The notes under the pieces: model-generated
What the model was told of the DNA's origin: nothing
The model's database searches: none
The model's input: the letters and a program-made list of their open reading frames with translations, nothing else
Part shown: positions 15,187 through 23,924 of the stretch, piece after piece
How positions within the stretch are numbered: position 1 is the first letter of the stretch
How the letters are laid out: each line of letters starts with the position of its first letter
Translations under genes and position numbers: made by a program
NCBI GenBank assembly: GCA_945874455.1
Contig: CAMCHO010000020.1
Span: 1 to 40,565, forward strand
DNA: 40,565 bases
Direction: 5' to 3'
Source of the DNA: Opitutus sp. GAS368
GTDB taxonomy: Bacteria; Verrucomicrobiota; Verrucomicrobiia; Opitutales; Opitutaceae

Positions 15187-18100
15187 ATGCCCCCCTTGAT
15201 CTGCTGTCGTAGTGCCCGCGTTATTGGATTTCTCATGGCCGCCGTCGTCGCGTCCTTGTCGGCTCAAACCGCACCACCCAACCCGCCCGCCACACCGGCG
15301 CCGGCGGCAACCGCAGTCGTTGAGTTGAGTCCCTTCACTGTGAACACGAGTCGCGATGTGGGTTACCAAGCCGAGAATACGCTCGCGGGCAGTCGGCTGA
15401 ATACTTCGCTGCGCGACACGGCCAGCTCCGTTTCGGTGTTTACGCGGGAATTTCTCGACGACCTTGCGATCACCGATGTGCGCGAGCTCGTGCAGTATTC
15501 GATGAATGCCGAGATTAGCTCGAACGAGAACCAGGCGGGGAGCGGCCAGAATCCGGTCGTCAACGCTCAGAGCCTGACGCCGCTCGTCTTGATCCGTGGA
15601 GCGGCGGCCAGCGTCGGGATGGACTATTTCACGAGCATTACGCCTTCCGATGCTTATCGCGTCGGGCGGTATGAAGACAACCGCGGGCCGAATAGCATAT
15701 TATTTGGATTGGGTGCGCCGGGCGGGCTCATCAACGAAAGCTCGAAAATCGCGAGCACCGCGCGCGACAGCGCTCTGGTGCGCTATGGCGCGGGCTCCTT
15801 CGACCGGCATCGCCTCGAACTCGACGCTAACTGGGTGTTCCGGAAAGACCGGTTGGCGATGTCCGTCGCCGGCCTGCAGCAAGAGAACGGTGGGTGGCGC
15901 GCGTTTGATTACCAGGACAAGAAGCGCATTTTCTCGTCGATCACGGTTCGGCCGGTTCGCTCGCTGACCGTGACGGCGATGGGGGAAATTGGCCGCGACC
16001 TTACGGCGGTGATTCGCAATACGGTGGAAACGGACCAGGCGCTCGCGTGGTTGGACAATCGCAACGCGAAGGGTGTCAGCGCGGTGACGTTCGATCCAAA
16101 CAATGCAGTCCCGACCACCGCGATGTCTGCGCTGGGAGTCACGGCGCGCGACATCGCCGCTACCGGCAACAACCACAAGGTGATCTTTATTGAAAATGAT
16201 GGCACGATTTTTGATGCCCGCGGGAGCTTGCTTTCCGGCACCTACAACAACTCTGCCGTGCGCGCACCGGACGGCACGCCGGGGGTTACGTCGGGTGCAC
16301 TGAAGGTGTATGATCCGCGCATTTACCCCGGCAACGTCAACGCAGCGGGCCCAGGGATGTTTCGCCAGCAGACCCTGCGAAACTACACGATCACCGCCGA
16401 TTGGCAGGCTACACGCAAACTGGCGTTCAACTTCGGGCGCAACTATCAATATTCGCGAGCGCGCGTGACGCTCATGACGGGGGCCGACCCCACGTTGCGC
16501 GGCGATCCGAACCGCACGCTGGGAGTGGGCGGACCAGCGAATCCCTATGCCGGCCGACTCTACTTCGATGGCGAATGGCGGCGCGATGACCACGTCGGCG
16601 AAGTCGCCGAGACGCGTCTGGCCGCCTCCTACGCGCTCGACACCCAGTCAAAATGGTTCGGCCGGCATCGTTTCGCCGCGTTGGTTTCACAAACGGAGCA
16701 GTTCGACGCGCGGGCAAATTCTTGGCTGGCTTTCGCCGGCCGCCCCTACAACGCCACGCCCGCCAACGCCAACAACCGGATCACGGTGCGTAATTACATC
16801 ACCGAGGGCAGTTGGGCCACGTATCGCGTCGGCGACTGGCGCTCGTTGCCGTCGACGGTCAACTTCGACGGTCGGGCCTACACGCTGGCGTGGGCCAACG
16901 AAGTCGCCGGACCGAATAATAGCGGTGGCGAGCAGGAATCGACGACGCGGCTCGGCGCGGTGCAGAGTCATTTTCTGGCCGACCGACTGGTGACAACTTT
17001 CGGCTACCGGCAGGATAAAATCGAGGTGATCGAACTCGGATTCTACAACGATGCCGTGATCGGTGACGTTGTGGACCGCGACCGCAGCAAGAGCAAAACC
17101 ACGACCGCGACCGGCTTCACGGGCACAGCGGGCGCCGTCCTGCACGTGTTCAAATGGATGTCGCTGGTCGCGAATCGCTCCAGCAACCAAGGTGTGCCCT
17201 CGTTCGTGCGCACGACCTTTCCAAAGGGTGAACTCGCGCCGGCCTCGAAAGGCATCGGCGCCGACTACGGCGTGAGCTTCGACGTGCTCGGTGGTCGGTT
17301 GAATGCAAAGTTTGTTTATTTCTCGTCCACGGAACAGGGGCGGATCACGACGAACGGTCTCGCCGGCGCACCCGCTCGCAACACCCGCGTGATGGACGCA
17401 TTTGCGGGAGTGTTGACGGGGAACGGGCTGCCGTTTTCGACGAGCCAGTGGCAGCCGATTTACAGCGCCTACAATCCGCCTGTCACAGCGGCGTCCTCGG
17501 ATTCGCAGTCCAAGGGCTACGAAGCGAGAACCACGGCGAACCTGACGCGGAACTGGCGACTGGTGGCGAACTATTCCTACACGGATTTTATTCGTAAGAA
17601 TGTCGGTGCGGAAGTCGCGCAATGGTATGGGTTGAAAATGGCGGACGACCGTTTCGTGCAGGGCGTGCGACAGGATGCGACCGGTCGCTTCGTGGTTGAC
17701 CCGAGCGCGTTCGAGCCGGGCATGACGGTGGCAAAGTGGCTCGAACTGGGCGCACTGCGCGCACCGGCGAATGCATCGACGCTGACCACCTCGACCGGTA
17801 ATTCGGTCGCGCAGGAAATCTACAACCTCGTCGATACAATGAACGCGGAGCGCGACGACGAGGAGAAGCGCTGGGGACTGCGTCCGCACAAGGTCAGCCT
17901 GTTCACGGCCTATGATTTCAGGGCAGGACGCATGAAGGGATTCACCCTTGGCGGCGGCTGGCGCTGGCGCTCTGCCAACGTCATCGGCGCGGACTCCAAG
18001 GGGAATGAAATCACCGGGGAGCCCATCGTGGCGAACGATCTGATGATCGCCTACACGCGGACGTTTCAGCGGCTGCCCGGCCGCGTGCGCGTTCAGCTCA

Positions 18101-18267
18101 ATGTGTCCAACGTGTTTGATCACACCGATATTCTCCCCGTGCGGATTGCGACGGGCGCGAGTGTGCCGGATGGTTATATGGTGCCGGGCGGTCGCGGTCG
18201 CGCCTATGGTCGTTACGATCTGGTGGCCCCTCGCGAGTTGCGCTGCACGACGACGTGGACGTATTGA
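15187..18267 (+). CDS. TonB-dependent outer-membrane receptor (B)
   Basis: Outer-membrane active transporter, 1026 residues from the ATG at 15187 (MPPLICC); an upstream start at 15151 would add 12 residues that cross the inverted repeat. The signal peptide is about 1-27, ending ASLSAQ. A Pro/Ala linker and LSPFTV at about 47-52 match the position of LSPFEV in receptor A. The plug follows (SSVSVFTREFLDDLAITD, then NRGPNSILFGLGAPGGLIN). The barrel ends in RELRCTTTWTY with a terminal aromatic residue. The two receptors share layout but differ widely in sequence, so they are not a recent duplication. The next gene is 252 bases away. Confidence 0.92.
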   Translation: MPPLICCRSARVIGFLMAAVVASLSAQTAPPNPPATPAPAATAVVELSPFTVNTSRDVGYQAENTLAGSRLNTSLRDTASSVSVFTREFLDDLAITDVRELVQYSMNAEISSNENQAGSGQNPVVNAQSLTPLVLIRGAAASVGMDYFTSITPSDAYRVGRYEDNRGPNSILFGLGAPGGLINESSKIASTARDSALVRYGAGSFDRHRLELDANWVFRKDRLAMSVAGLQQENGGWRAFDYQDKKRIFSSITVRPVRSLTVTAMGEIGRDLTAVIRNTVETDQALAWLDNRNAKGVSAVTFDPNNAVPTTAMSALGVTARDIAATGNNHKVIFIENDGTIFDARGSLLSGTYNNSAVRAPDGTPGVTSGALKVYDPRIYPGNVNAAGPGMFRQQTLRNYTITADWQATRKLAFNFGRNYQYSRARVTLMTGADPTLRGDPNRTLGVGGPANPYAGRLYFDGEWRRDDHVGEVAETRLAASYALDTQSKWFGRHRFAALVSQTEQFDARANSWLAFAGRPYNATPANANNRITVRNYITEGSWATYRVGDWRSLPSTVNFDGRAYTLAWANEVAGPNNSGGEQESTTRLGAVQSHFLADRLVTTFGYRQDKIEVIELGFYNDAVIGDVVDRDRSKSKTTTATGFTGTAGAVLHVFKWMSLVANRSSNQGVPSFVRTTFPKGELAPASKGIGADYGVSFDVLGGRLNAKFVYFSSTEQGRITTNGLAGAPARNTRVMDAFAGVLTGNGLPFSTSQWQPIYSAYNPPVTAASSDSQSKGYEARTTANLTRNWRLVANYSYTDFIRKNVGAEVAQWYGLKMADDRFVQGVRQDATGRFVVDPSAFEPGMTVAKWLELGALRAPANASTLTTSTGNSVAQEIYNLVDTMNAERDDEEKRWGLRPHKVSLFTAYDFRAGRMKGFTLGGGWRWRSANVIGADSKGNEITGEPIVANDLMIAYTRTFQRLPGRVRVQLNVSNVFDHTDILPVRIATGASVPDGYMVPGGRGRAYGRYDLVAPRELRCTTTWTY

Positions 18268-18303
18268 GGAATAGAAACGCTCGAGCACTGGGGTAAAGAT
18301 CGC

Positions 18304-18317
18304 CGGGGCCAGCCCCG
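18304..18317. other. GC hairpin after receptor B
   Basis: CGGGGC and GCCCCG pair around CA, 36 bases after the receptor stop. It could help end transcription or protect the 3' end, but there is no T tract, so an intrinsic terminator is not shown. The rest of the 18268-18519 gap holds no gene that I can support. Confidence 0.3.
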
Positions 18318-18519
18318 AGCATTCACGAAAAATATGATCGTGAGTGCGGAAGCGAGCTTACTCGCGATGCATTCGCCGATCGGCGCGGGCAGAGTCGCTC
18401 CAGCACTGTCACACTCCCGCACGACGCCGAAGCCCATCCACCGCGCTGCATGGTCGGGCAGATGGTTCGGGTAGATTTGGATTGTTCACACACTCGGCGA
18501 TCCGGTTAAGTTGCGCGGA

Positions 18520-19989
18520 GTGGTTTTCTCTTCCGTTATCTTTCTCTTCTTCTTTCTGCCCCTGGTCTTGGCTGTGGGCCTAGCGTTGCAGGTGCTCGCC
18601 AACCGGCGGAGCGGCCAAGGCTCGGTGCTCGGTTGGGCCAATACGTGGCTGCTGTTCGCCAGCGTGGTGTTCTACGCTTGGGGCGAGGTCTACCTGGTGT
18701 GGGTAATGATCGCGTCGTGCTTGCTCAACTACGCGGGAGGATTCTGGTGCGAGCCGGGGAGGTCACGGCGTCGCGCGGCACTGATCGGGGTGGTCACCGC
18801 AAATCTCGTGTTGCTCGCATGGTTCAAATACAGCGGCCTCGCCGTGGAAATCGCCAATCGTGGCAACGCGGCACTCGGACACCTGTTCGGCGCCGACATC
18901 ACCTGGGTGGCGGTCGTGCTGCCACTTGGGATCAGTTTTTACACTTTTCACGGCATCAGCTATGTCGTCGACGTGTGGCGCGCAAAAATCACGCCGTGCC
19001 GCAGCCTCCGTGATTTTCTTTGTTACTCGACGTTATTTCCGCAATTGGTCGCCGGTCCGATCGTGCGGTACTCGGAAGTAGCCGATCAATTCGTGCGCCG
19101 AACGGTCGGGCGCGAGGATCTCGCGGAGGGTGCGCGCCGCTTTATCGCGGGTTTGGGTAAAAAGGTCCTGATCGCCAATCAGGTCTCGTTGTTGGCTGAT
19201 GCTATTTTTTTGCTACCCGATTCAGAACGTACGGCAGCCGCAGCATGGGTCGGCGTGACCGCTTATGCCCTCCAGATATTTTTTGATTTCTCCGGCTACT
19301 CGGACATGGCGGTGGGGCTCGGGCGAATGTTGGGGTTTCGGTTCCCGGAGAATTTCAACTACCCGTATTCGGCTGGATCGATGCGCGAATTCTGGCGGCG
19401 TTGGCACATGACCTTGTCGCGGTTCTTCCGGGACTACCTCTACATTCCAATGGGAGGAAACCGCCACGGTGCGCTGCGCACCGCGCTCAATCTGCTGGCG
19501 GTGTTCGCGCTGTGCGGACTCTGGCACGGGGCGAGCTGGAACTTTGTCGCGTGGGGATTGTTTCACGGACTTTTCCTCGCGGCGGAGCGTGTGCTCGAGC
19601 CAGTCACCGGACGCACGCCGGACTGGCTGCGGCCGGCCGGCCATGGCTACACGATCATTGCCGTGCTTTTGAGTTGGGTCATTTTTCGCTGTGATACGTG
19701 GGCGCAGACGATGGGTTACTTCCGTTCTATGGCGGGGCTGACGGCCAACGGTGGGCTTACGGCGATCCCTGCCAATGTAGTCACGACAGGCCTGTTGTAT
19801 GCGGGAGCCGCCGGATTATTACTGTGTTCCCCCCTCTGGCCGACGCTGCGCAGCCGCTGTGCGCAATGGGCTGTAGGCGACCGAACGTTGGAGGCAACCG
19901 AAGTTTGCGTCGCGCTCATCGTGTTATTTTTGTGCCTGATTTCGATGGGTGCGGGCACCCACAATCCGTTTATTTATTATCGGTTTTAA
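18520..19989 (+). CDS. AlgI-like membrane-bound O-acyltransferase (MBOAT)
   Basis: Multi-pass inner-membrane protein that passes acyl, usually acetyl, groups across the membrane for modification of an exported polysaccharide. GTG 18520 gives 489 residues and an N terminus VVFSSVIFLFFFLPLVLA that matches the usual MxFSS start of the family; TTG 18511 is an alternative. About a dozen hydrophobic segments are visible. MBOAT marks are FWRRWHMTLSRFFRDYLYIP and GLWHGASWNFVAWGLFHG, with the probable catalytic H336. The next gene, 3 bases later, is the AlgJ/AlgX-like partner. No polysaccharide polymerase genes are nearby, so the acceptor may be a cell-envelope polymer made elsewhere. Confidence 0.9.
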   Translation: MVFSSVIFLFFFLPLVLAVGLALQVLANRRSGQGSVLGWANTWLLFASVVFYAWGEVYLVWVMIASCLLNYAGGFWCEPGRSRRRAALIGVVTANLVLLAWFKYSGLAVEIANRGNAALGHLFGADITWVAVVLPLGISFYTFHGISYVVDVWRAKITPCRSLRDFLCYSTLFPQLVAGPIVRYSEVADQFVRRTVGREDLAEGARRFIAGLGKKVLIANQVSLLADAIFLLPDSERTAAAAWVGVTAYALQIFFDFSGYSDMAVGLGRMLGFRFPENFNYPYSAGSMREFWRRWHMTLSRFFRDYLYIPMGGNRHGALRTALNLLAVFALCGLWHGASWNFVAWGLFHGLFLAAERVLEPVTGRTPDWLRPAGHGYTIIAVLLSWVIFRCDTWAQTMGYFRSMAGLTANGGLTAIPANVVTTGLLYAGAAGLLLCSPLWPTLRSRCAQWAVGDRTLEATEVCVALIVLFLCLISMGAGTHNPFIYYRF

Positions 19990-19991
19990 AC

Positions 19992-21224
19992 GTGAATCCG
20001 CCGAACGAACACGCCACGCGCAGCTGGCATCTCACAACGTTTGTAGGGCTAGTGCTGCTACTGTGCGTGCCCATCTTTAGCGCGGCGCTGCGCGTGCCTG
20101 AGCTCAAGAATGTCCGAGAAATGCGCCCGCTTGCGACCTGGCCAGACTGGAAAAAAACAAAAATAGAAAAATGGCCAACAGCTTTTGAGAGCTGGCTGGG
20201 CGATCATTTCCCCTCGAGAACGCGTATCGTCCAATGGTATGGTCTGGTGCGTCACCGCTGGCTCGGGGAACCGTCGAGCCTCGTGGCCGTCGGACGGGAC
20301 GATTGGTTGTTCTACACCGGCGAGAGTACGGTGCCAGACTTGCTCGGCCGCGATCGGATGAACGAGTCCGAATTGGTGAACTGGCGACAAGCGGTGGAGG
20401 GTCGCCGAGCGTGGTGGCGTGAGCACGGCGCCGAATATCTCGTGGTGCTGGTGCCGAACAAGTCGACGATTTACCCGGAGCGGCTCCCGGCATTCTTACG
20501 CGCGCAGGCGCAGCCGGGTAAACTGGATCAAATCATCGACCATCTCCGCATTCACCAATCACCTGTCGCCGTGCTCGACTTGCGGCCCGCGTTGTTCGCG
20601 GCCAAGGCGAAAGGCACGGTTTACTGGCCGACCGACAGTCATTGGAACGGCGAGGGCCTCGCGGCGGGCAGCGCGGCGATTTTGACCCGCCTAGGGGAAA
20701 TGCGCGTGCCCCTGCGATCATCCGATGCATCGAAGTGGACGACGATCGAATCCGTAGCGCGTGAAGGCGATTGCATCGGTTTGCTCACCATGAACGGACG
20801 TTGGCCCCTCGTGCCGGTGTCGCAACTCCGGCTCACGTTTCCTCCAGATTTTCGCGCGGTGCCGACGCCACTCAGTGATTTTCCGGCGTGGAAAACAGTC
20901 GGGCCGTGGGGGACGCCGTTAGCGTTCGAACGGACCTCGGGCGTGGGCCGGGCGGTGATGATGTGTGATTCTTTCTTCCGAGTGGGTGGTCAACCCGGCG
21001 AGGTGAACTCGCAGTCACCGCTCGTTTTGAGTTTTCAGCGTTTTGTCAGCCTGTGGAGTTGGGTCTCGACGACGAATTTGGCGACCTACGAAATGGTGGC
21101 GGACATCGCGGAAAAGGAAAAGCCCACCGTCATCATCGAGCAATGGACGGAACGATACTTGCGTACTCCGGCGCCAGATCACCCGGAGTTTCAACGGGCA
21201 CGCTCGGCCGCGGCGGGCAAGTGA
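19992..21224 (+). CDS. AlgJ/AlgX-like SGNH O-acetyltransferase partner
   Basis: Probably the periplasmic transferase that takes acetyl from the MBOAT protein and places it on a polysaccharide. GTG 19992 gives 410 residues. A single N-terminal membrane anchor lies at about 13-34 (HLTTFVGLVLLLCVPIFSAA). The catalytic pair of the AlgJ/AlgX/DHHW family is visible as D215-S-H217-W-N in WPTDSHWNGEG. The nucleophile serine motif, normally GDSF, reads CDSFF with S327. The region VGRDDWLFYTGE is the typical start of the catalytic domain. It follows the MBOAT gene with a 2-base gap, so the pair is one operon. Acyl donor and acceptor cannot be read from sequence. Confidence 0.85.
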   Translation: MNPPNEHATRSWHLTTFVGLVLLLCVPIFSAALRVPELKNVREMRPLATWPDWKKTKIEKWPTAFESWLGDHFPSRTRIVQWYGLVRHRWLGEPSSLVAVGRDDWLFYTGESTVPDLLGRDRMNESELVNWRQAVEGRRAWWREHGAEYLVVLVPNKSTIYPERLPAFLRAQAQPGKLDQIIDHLRIHQSPVAVLDLRPALFAAKAKGTVYWPTDSHWNGEGLAAGSAAILTRLGEMRVPLRSSDASKWTTIESVAREGDCIGLLTMNGRWPLVPVSQLRLTFPPDFRAVPTPLSDFPAWKTVGPWGTPLAFERTSGVGRAVMMCDSFFRVGGQPGEVNSQSPLVLSFQRFVSLWSWVSTTNLATYEMVADIAEKEKPTVIIEQWTERYLRTPAPDHPEFQRARSAAAGK

Positions 21225-21624
21225 CGGCGCGGCCCCGCGCGGGCAATCGAAGCGAAAAAATTCAGCGGGCTAGAATCAGCCTACCTATTCCGAGCGCAAG
21301 AAACGGTGGGGGCGACACCGTGACGTCGTTACGACAACTCTGCTGGCGGGACTGACGTGGTCTGCGCTGCCGGCGTGAAGCGGCGAAAATGTCACATCAT
21401 ACCGACGTCTCGTGATATTTGGACGATAGGCGAAATACCACTCACCCACGCTCGCAGCTACAAGCAGTCACAAACTCAAATGGCCTTGGTATCATAGACC
21501 GGGATGCATTCGGGAGGGGTGAGCCGAATTTTCAGCCAATCTTGTGAGTGCTACGGCCGCAGGAACCGGCCAAGCCGTGCGAATCGGGGTCGCGCTTTCG
21601 ATGCGGATAACCAACGTGGCAGCG
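21225..21624. other. Intergenic region between the AlgJ-like and rhomboid genes
   Basis: About 400 bases with no convincing gene. GCGCGG-CC-CCGCGC at 21227-21240 forms a compact hairpin 3 bases after the upstream stop, but has no T tract. The remainder has no recognisable RNA gene, repeat or promoter. Confidence 0.4.
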
Positions 21625-22470
21625 ATGTCACTCATTGAGCCCGCTTCTCCCGTCGTGGAAGAGGAACTGCCCCCCGGATTGGTTGAGGTCGGGTTTTATC
21701 CGAGCGAACGCGCGGCGTCCGAGCATGGGCTCGTGGTGCTCGCGATGGGGCGACCGTATTGGACGGTCGCGACGGGCAGTGGACAGCGCCTGCTGATCGA
21801 AGCGGAGGTCGCGGTGCCGGCCAACGAACAACTCTTGAAGTTTGATCGTGAGAATTTGAACTGGCCGCCGCCAGCGTTCGTCGAGCGGGTAACTTACCCG
21901 ACGGATGTGATCACACCCTTACTGTGGGCTGCGTTGGTTTTGGGAATTTATCACCTGCAAGGGACGCGACCGGGTTGGACGGCGGCGGGCGCACTGGACT
22001 CGGAGGGCATCTTCGGGCGAGGGGAGTGGTGGCGGTTGGGCACGGCGCTGTGGCTGCACGGCGACGGCGCGCATGCGATCTCGAACGCGCTGAGCGGCGT
22101 GCTGCTTTTTACCGCCGTGGTAAAAACATTTGGCCGCGCAGCCGGGTGGGGGCTCGTCGCGCTGGCGGCGGTGCTCGCCAATCTCCTCGTCGCCGCGTTG
22201 GCGTTTCCGGTGGCCTACCGCTCGCTCGGGGCGTCGACGGCAATTTTCGCCGGCGTGGGTTTGTTGACGGGGCGTAGTCTGCGCGTGCTCACGCGGGCGG
22301 AGCATCCTCACCGCAACCGCGCGATCTTGGTCGCACTGGCTTCGGGTGTGACCGTCCTCGCGCTCTACGGCGCGGGTGGCGGAGCGCCGCAGGTGGATAT
22401 CGGCGCGCACGTCGCGGGGTTTGTCGTCGGCGTGGGTGTCGGCTTCGCGGCCGCGCGGCCATCAGACTAG
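21625..22470 (+). CDS. Rhomboid-family intramembrane serine protease
   Basis: Six-helix-type membrane protease. From ATG 21625 it has 281 residues; ATG 21601 is a close alternative. The first 90 or so residues form a soluble domain that I do not recognise (LPPGLVEVGFYPSERAASEH to FDRENLNWPPP). The rhomboid core begins near residue 95. The HxxxxHxxxN motif is present as WLHGDGAHAISN (H145, H150, N154). The catalytic serine is S204 in LGASTAIF, the family GxSG/GAS form, and the catalytic histidine is H262 in DIGAHVAGFVVG. Both catalytic residues are intact, so it should be active. Substrate unknown. It converges on the E2 gene. Confidence 0.88.
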   Translation: MSLIEPASPVVEEELPPGLVEVGFYPSERAASEHGLVVLAMGRPYWTVATGSGQRLLIEAEVAVPANEQLLKFDRENLNWPPPAFVERVTYPTDVITPLLWAALVLGIYHLQGTRPGWTAAGALDSEGIFGRGEWWRLGTALWLHGDGAHAISNALSGVLLFTAVVKTFGRAAGWGLVALAAVLANLLVAALAFPVAYRSLGASTAIFAGVGLLTGRSLRVLTRAEHPHRNRAILVALASGVTVLALYGAGGGAPQVDIGAHVAGFVVGVGVGFAAARPSD

Positions 22471-22513
22471 CGACGAGGGCCGTCTGAGCGGGTCCACCCC
22501 TCGACGACCTCCT

Positions 22514-22531
22514 CGTTCTCGACGTTCTCGG
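22514..22531. repeat. Short 9-bp tandem repeat between convergent genes
   Basis: CGTTCTCGA is followed directly by CGTTCTCGG, in a TC/GA-skewed stretch between the rhomboid and E2 stops. It is a minor simple repeat with no clear terminator structure around it. Confidence 0.35.
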
Positions 22532-22547
22532 TCTAACAAAGTCCCCC

Positions 22548-23846
22548 TCAGACTAAAAGTAGCGCGGGCGATTCCAAGAGCGTCTTGAGGGCGCCGAGGA
22601 ATTGAGCGCCAACAGCACCGTCGAAGACGCGGTGGTCGCACGACAGCGTGACCGTGAGTGTTTGACCGACGACGATCTGGCCGTTTTTCACGACAGGTTT
22701 GGTCACCGTCGTCCCCACGGCGAGGATGGCGGCATTGGGCGGGTTGATGATCGCGGTAAATTTCGGAATACCCATCATACCGAGATTGGAGACGCAGAAC
22801 GTGCCGCCCGTAAACTCGGCGGGCACGAGTTTCTTTTCCTTGGCTTTCTTACCGAGCGATTTCGCCTCGGTGCTGATCTGGAAAATGCTCTTCAGATGCG
22901 CGTCTCGGATCACGGGGGTGATGAGGCCGTCTTCCATGGCGACGGCAAACGCGACGTGCGCGGCGCCGTGGCGGCGGATATGCGTGGCTTCCCAGGAGGC
23001 GTTGACCGCCGGCACGCGGCGCAAGGCGTCGGCGCAGGCCTTGAGAATGAAGTCGTTGACGGAGAGTTTGACGCCTTCTTTTTCCAATCCGGTATTGAGT
23101 TGCTCACGGAGCGCCAAGAGCGGACCAGCATCCATCTCGATGTCGAGGTAGACGTAGGGGATCTGCGTAGTGGACTCGAGCATACGCTTGGCGATGACGC
23201 CGCGCATCGTGGATACAGGAACGAGACGTTCTTCTTGCACGGGGCCGCGGGACGAGAGGGCGCCGCCGGTGAACATGCTTCCCGATCCGGCTTTCGTGGC
23301 CGGAGGATTCTTTTCCGCAGCCAGGATGTCGGCGCGGACGATGCGTCCGCCGGGGCCTGAGCCGGTGACGCGAGTGACATCGATCTTCTTTTCCGCGGCG
23401 AGTTTCCGGGCGAGCGGGGAAATGCGCACGCGGCCGACGGCAGGAGATGTCGTCGGAGTCGGGGCCGATGAAGCGGCAGGCGGAGTCGGCTGCGACGCGG
23501 ACGCGGGTTCCGGCACGCGGGCGCTCGCCGCCACGGGAGCGGGAGAAACGACCGGAGCAGCGACTGCCGGTGCCGTTTTCTTGGGCGCAGGCATGCCGAC
23601 GACTTCGCCGGGCTTGCCGATCGCACAGAGCGGATCGCCGATGGCGACCTGTGCGCCGGCGGCAGAAAATATCTTCAGCAGCGTGCCGGCGAAGAAACTC
23701 TCCAGCTCCATCGTCGCTTTGTCCGTTTCAACCTCGGCGAGCATATCACCTGCGTTGATCACGTCGCCTTCCTTTTTCAGCCATTTGACCAGCGTGCCCA
23801 CCGTCATGGTGTCGCTGAGTTTCGGCATGTCGATGAATTGGGCCAT
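22548..23846 (-). CDS. pdhC: Pyruvate dehydrogenase E2, dihydrolipoamide acetyltransferase
   Basis: Core subunit of the pyruvate dehydrogenase complex; moves the acetyl group from the lipoyl arm to CoA. 432 residues. One N-terminal lipoyl domain (about 1-80) has the lipoylated lysine K43 in VETDKATMELES. A Pro/Ala-rich swinging linker is followed by the peripheral subunit-binding domain (ISPLARKLAAEKKIDVTRV). The catalytic domain ends with DHRVFDGAVGAQFL, carrying the active-site His and Asp. Last gene of the - strand operon E1 alpha, E1 beta, E2. A branched-chain 2-oxoacid complex is the main alternative, but the E1 sequences look like the pyruvate type. No E3 gene is in the window. Confidence 0.92.
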   Translation of the reverse strand: MAQFIDMPKLSDTMTVGTLVKWLKKEGDVINAGDMLAEVETDKATMELESFFAGTLLKIFSAAGAQVAIGDPLCAIGKPGEVVGMPAPKKTAPAVAAPVVSPAPVAASARVPEPASASQPTPPAASSAPTPTTSPAVGRVRISPLARKLAAEKKIDVTRVTGSGPGGRIVRADILAAEKNPPATKAGSGSMFTGGALSSRGPVQEERLVPVSTMRGVIAKRMLESTTQIPYVYLDIEMDAGPLLALREQLNTGLEKEGVKLSVNDFILKACADALRRVPAVNASWEATHIRRHGAAHVAFAVAMEDGLITPVIRDAHLKSIFQISTEAKSLGKKAKEKKLVPAEFTGGTFCVSNLGMMGIPKFTAIINPPNAAILAVGTTVTKPVVKNGQIVVGQTLTVTLSCDHRVFDGAVGAQFLGALKTLLESPALLLV

Positions 23847-23856
23847 GGGAAAGAAA

Positions 23857-23884
23857 GTAGCGAGGAGTGGGTAGCGAGGAGTGA
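23857..23884 (-). repeat. Heptamer tandem repeat between pdhB and pdhC
   Basis: The + strand shows GTAGCGA-GGAGTGG-GTAGCGA-GGAGTGA, four 7-bp units forming two 14-bp copies that differ at one base. It occupies 28 of the 78 bases between the E1 beta stop and the E2 start. On the transcribed strand it is T/C rich and lies just before the E2 start, so it is in the operon mRNA. Confidence 0.6.
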
Positions 23885-23924
23885 GCCGGAAAGCCGGTTA
23901 TGCGTGCGATTGGGTTGCGACGAC

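Noticed and set aside
16687-18288. 533-residue - strand frame opposite receptor B
   Set aside because: Antisense shadow of the receptor, Arg/His-rich and without recognisable motifs.
18304-18317. Hairpin after receptor B as an intrinsic terminator
   Set aside because: The stem is good but there is no following T tract; kept only as a structural feature.
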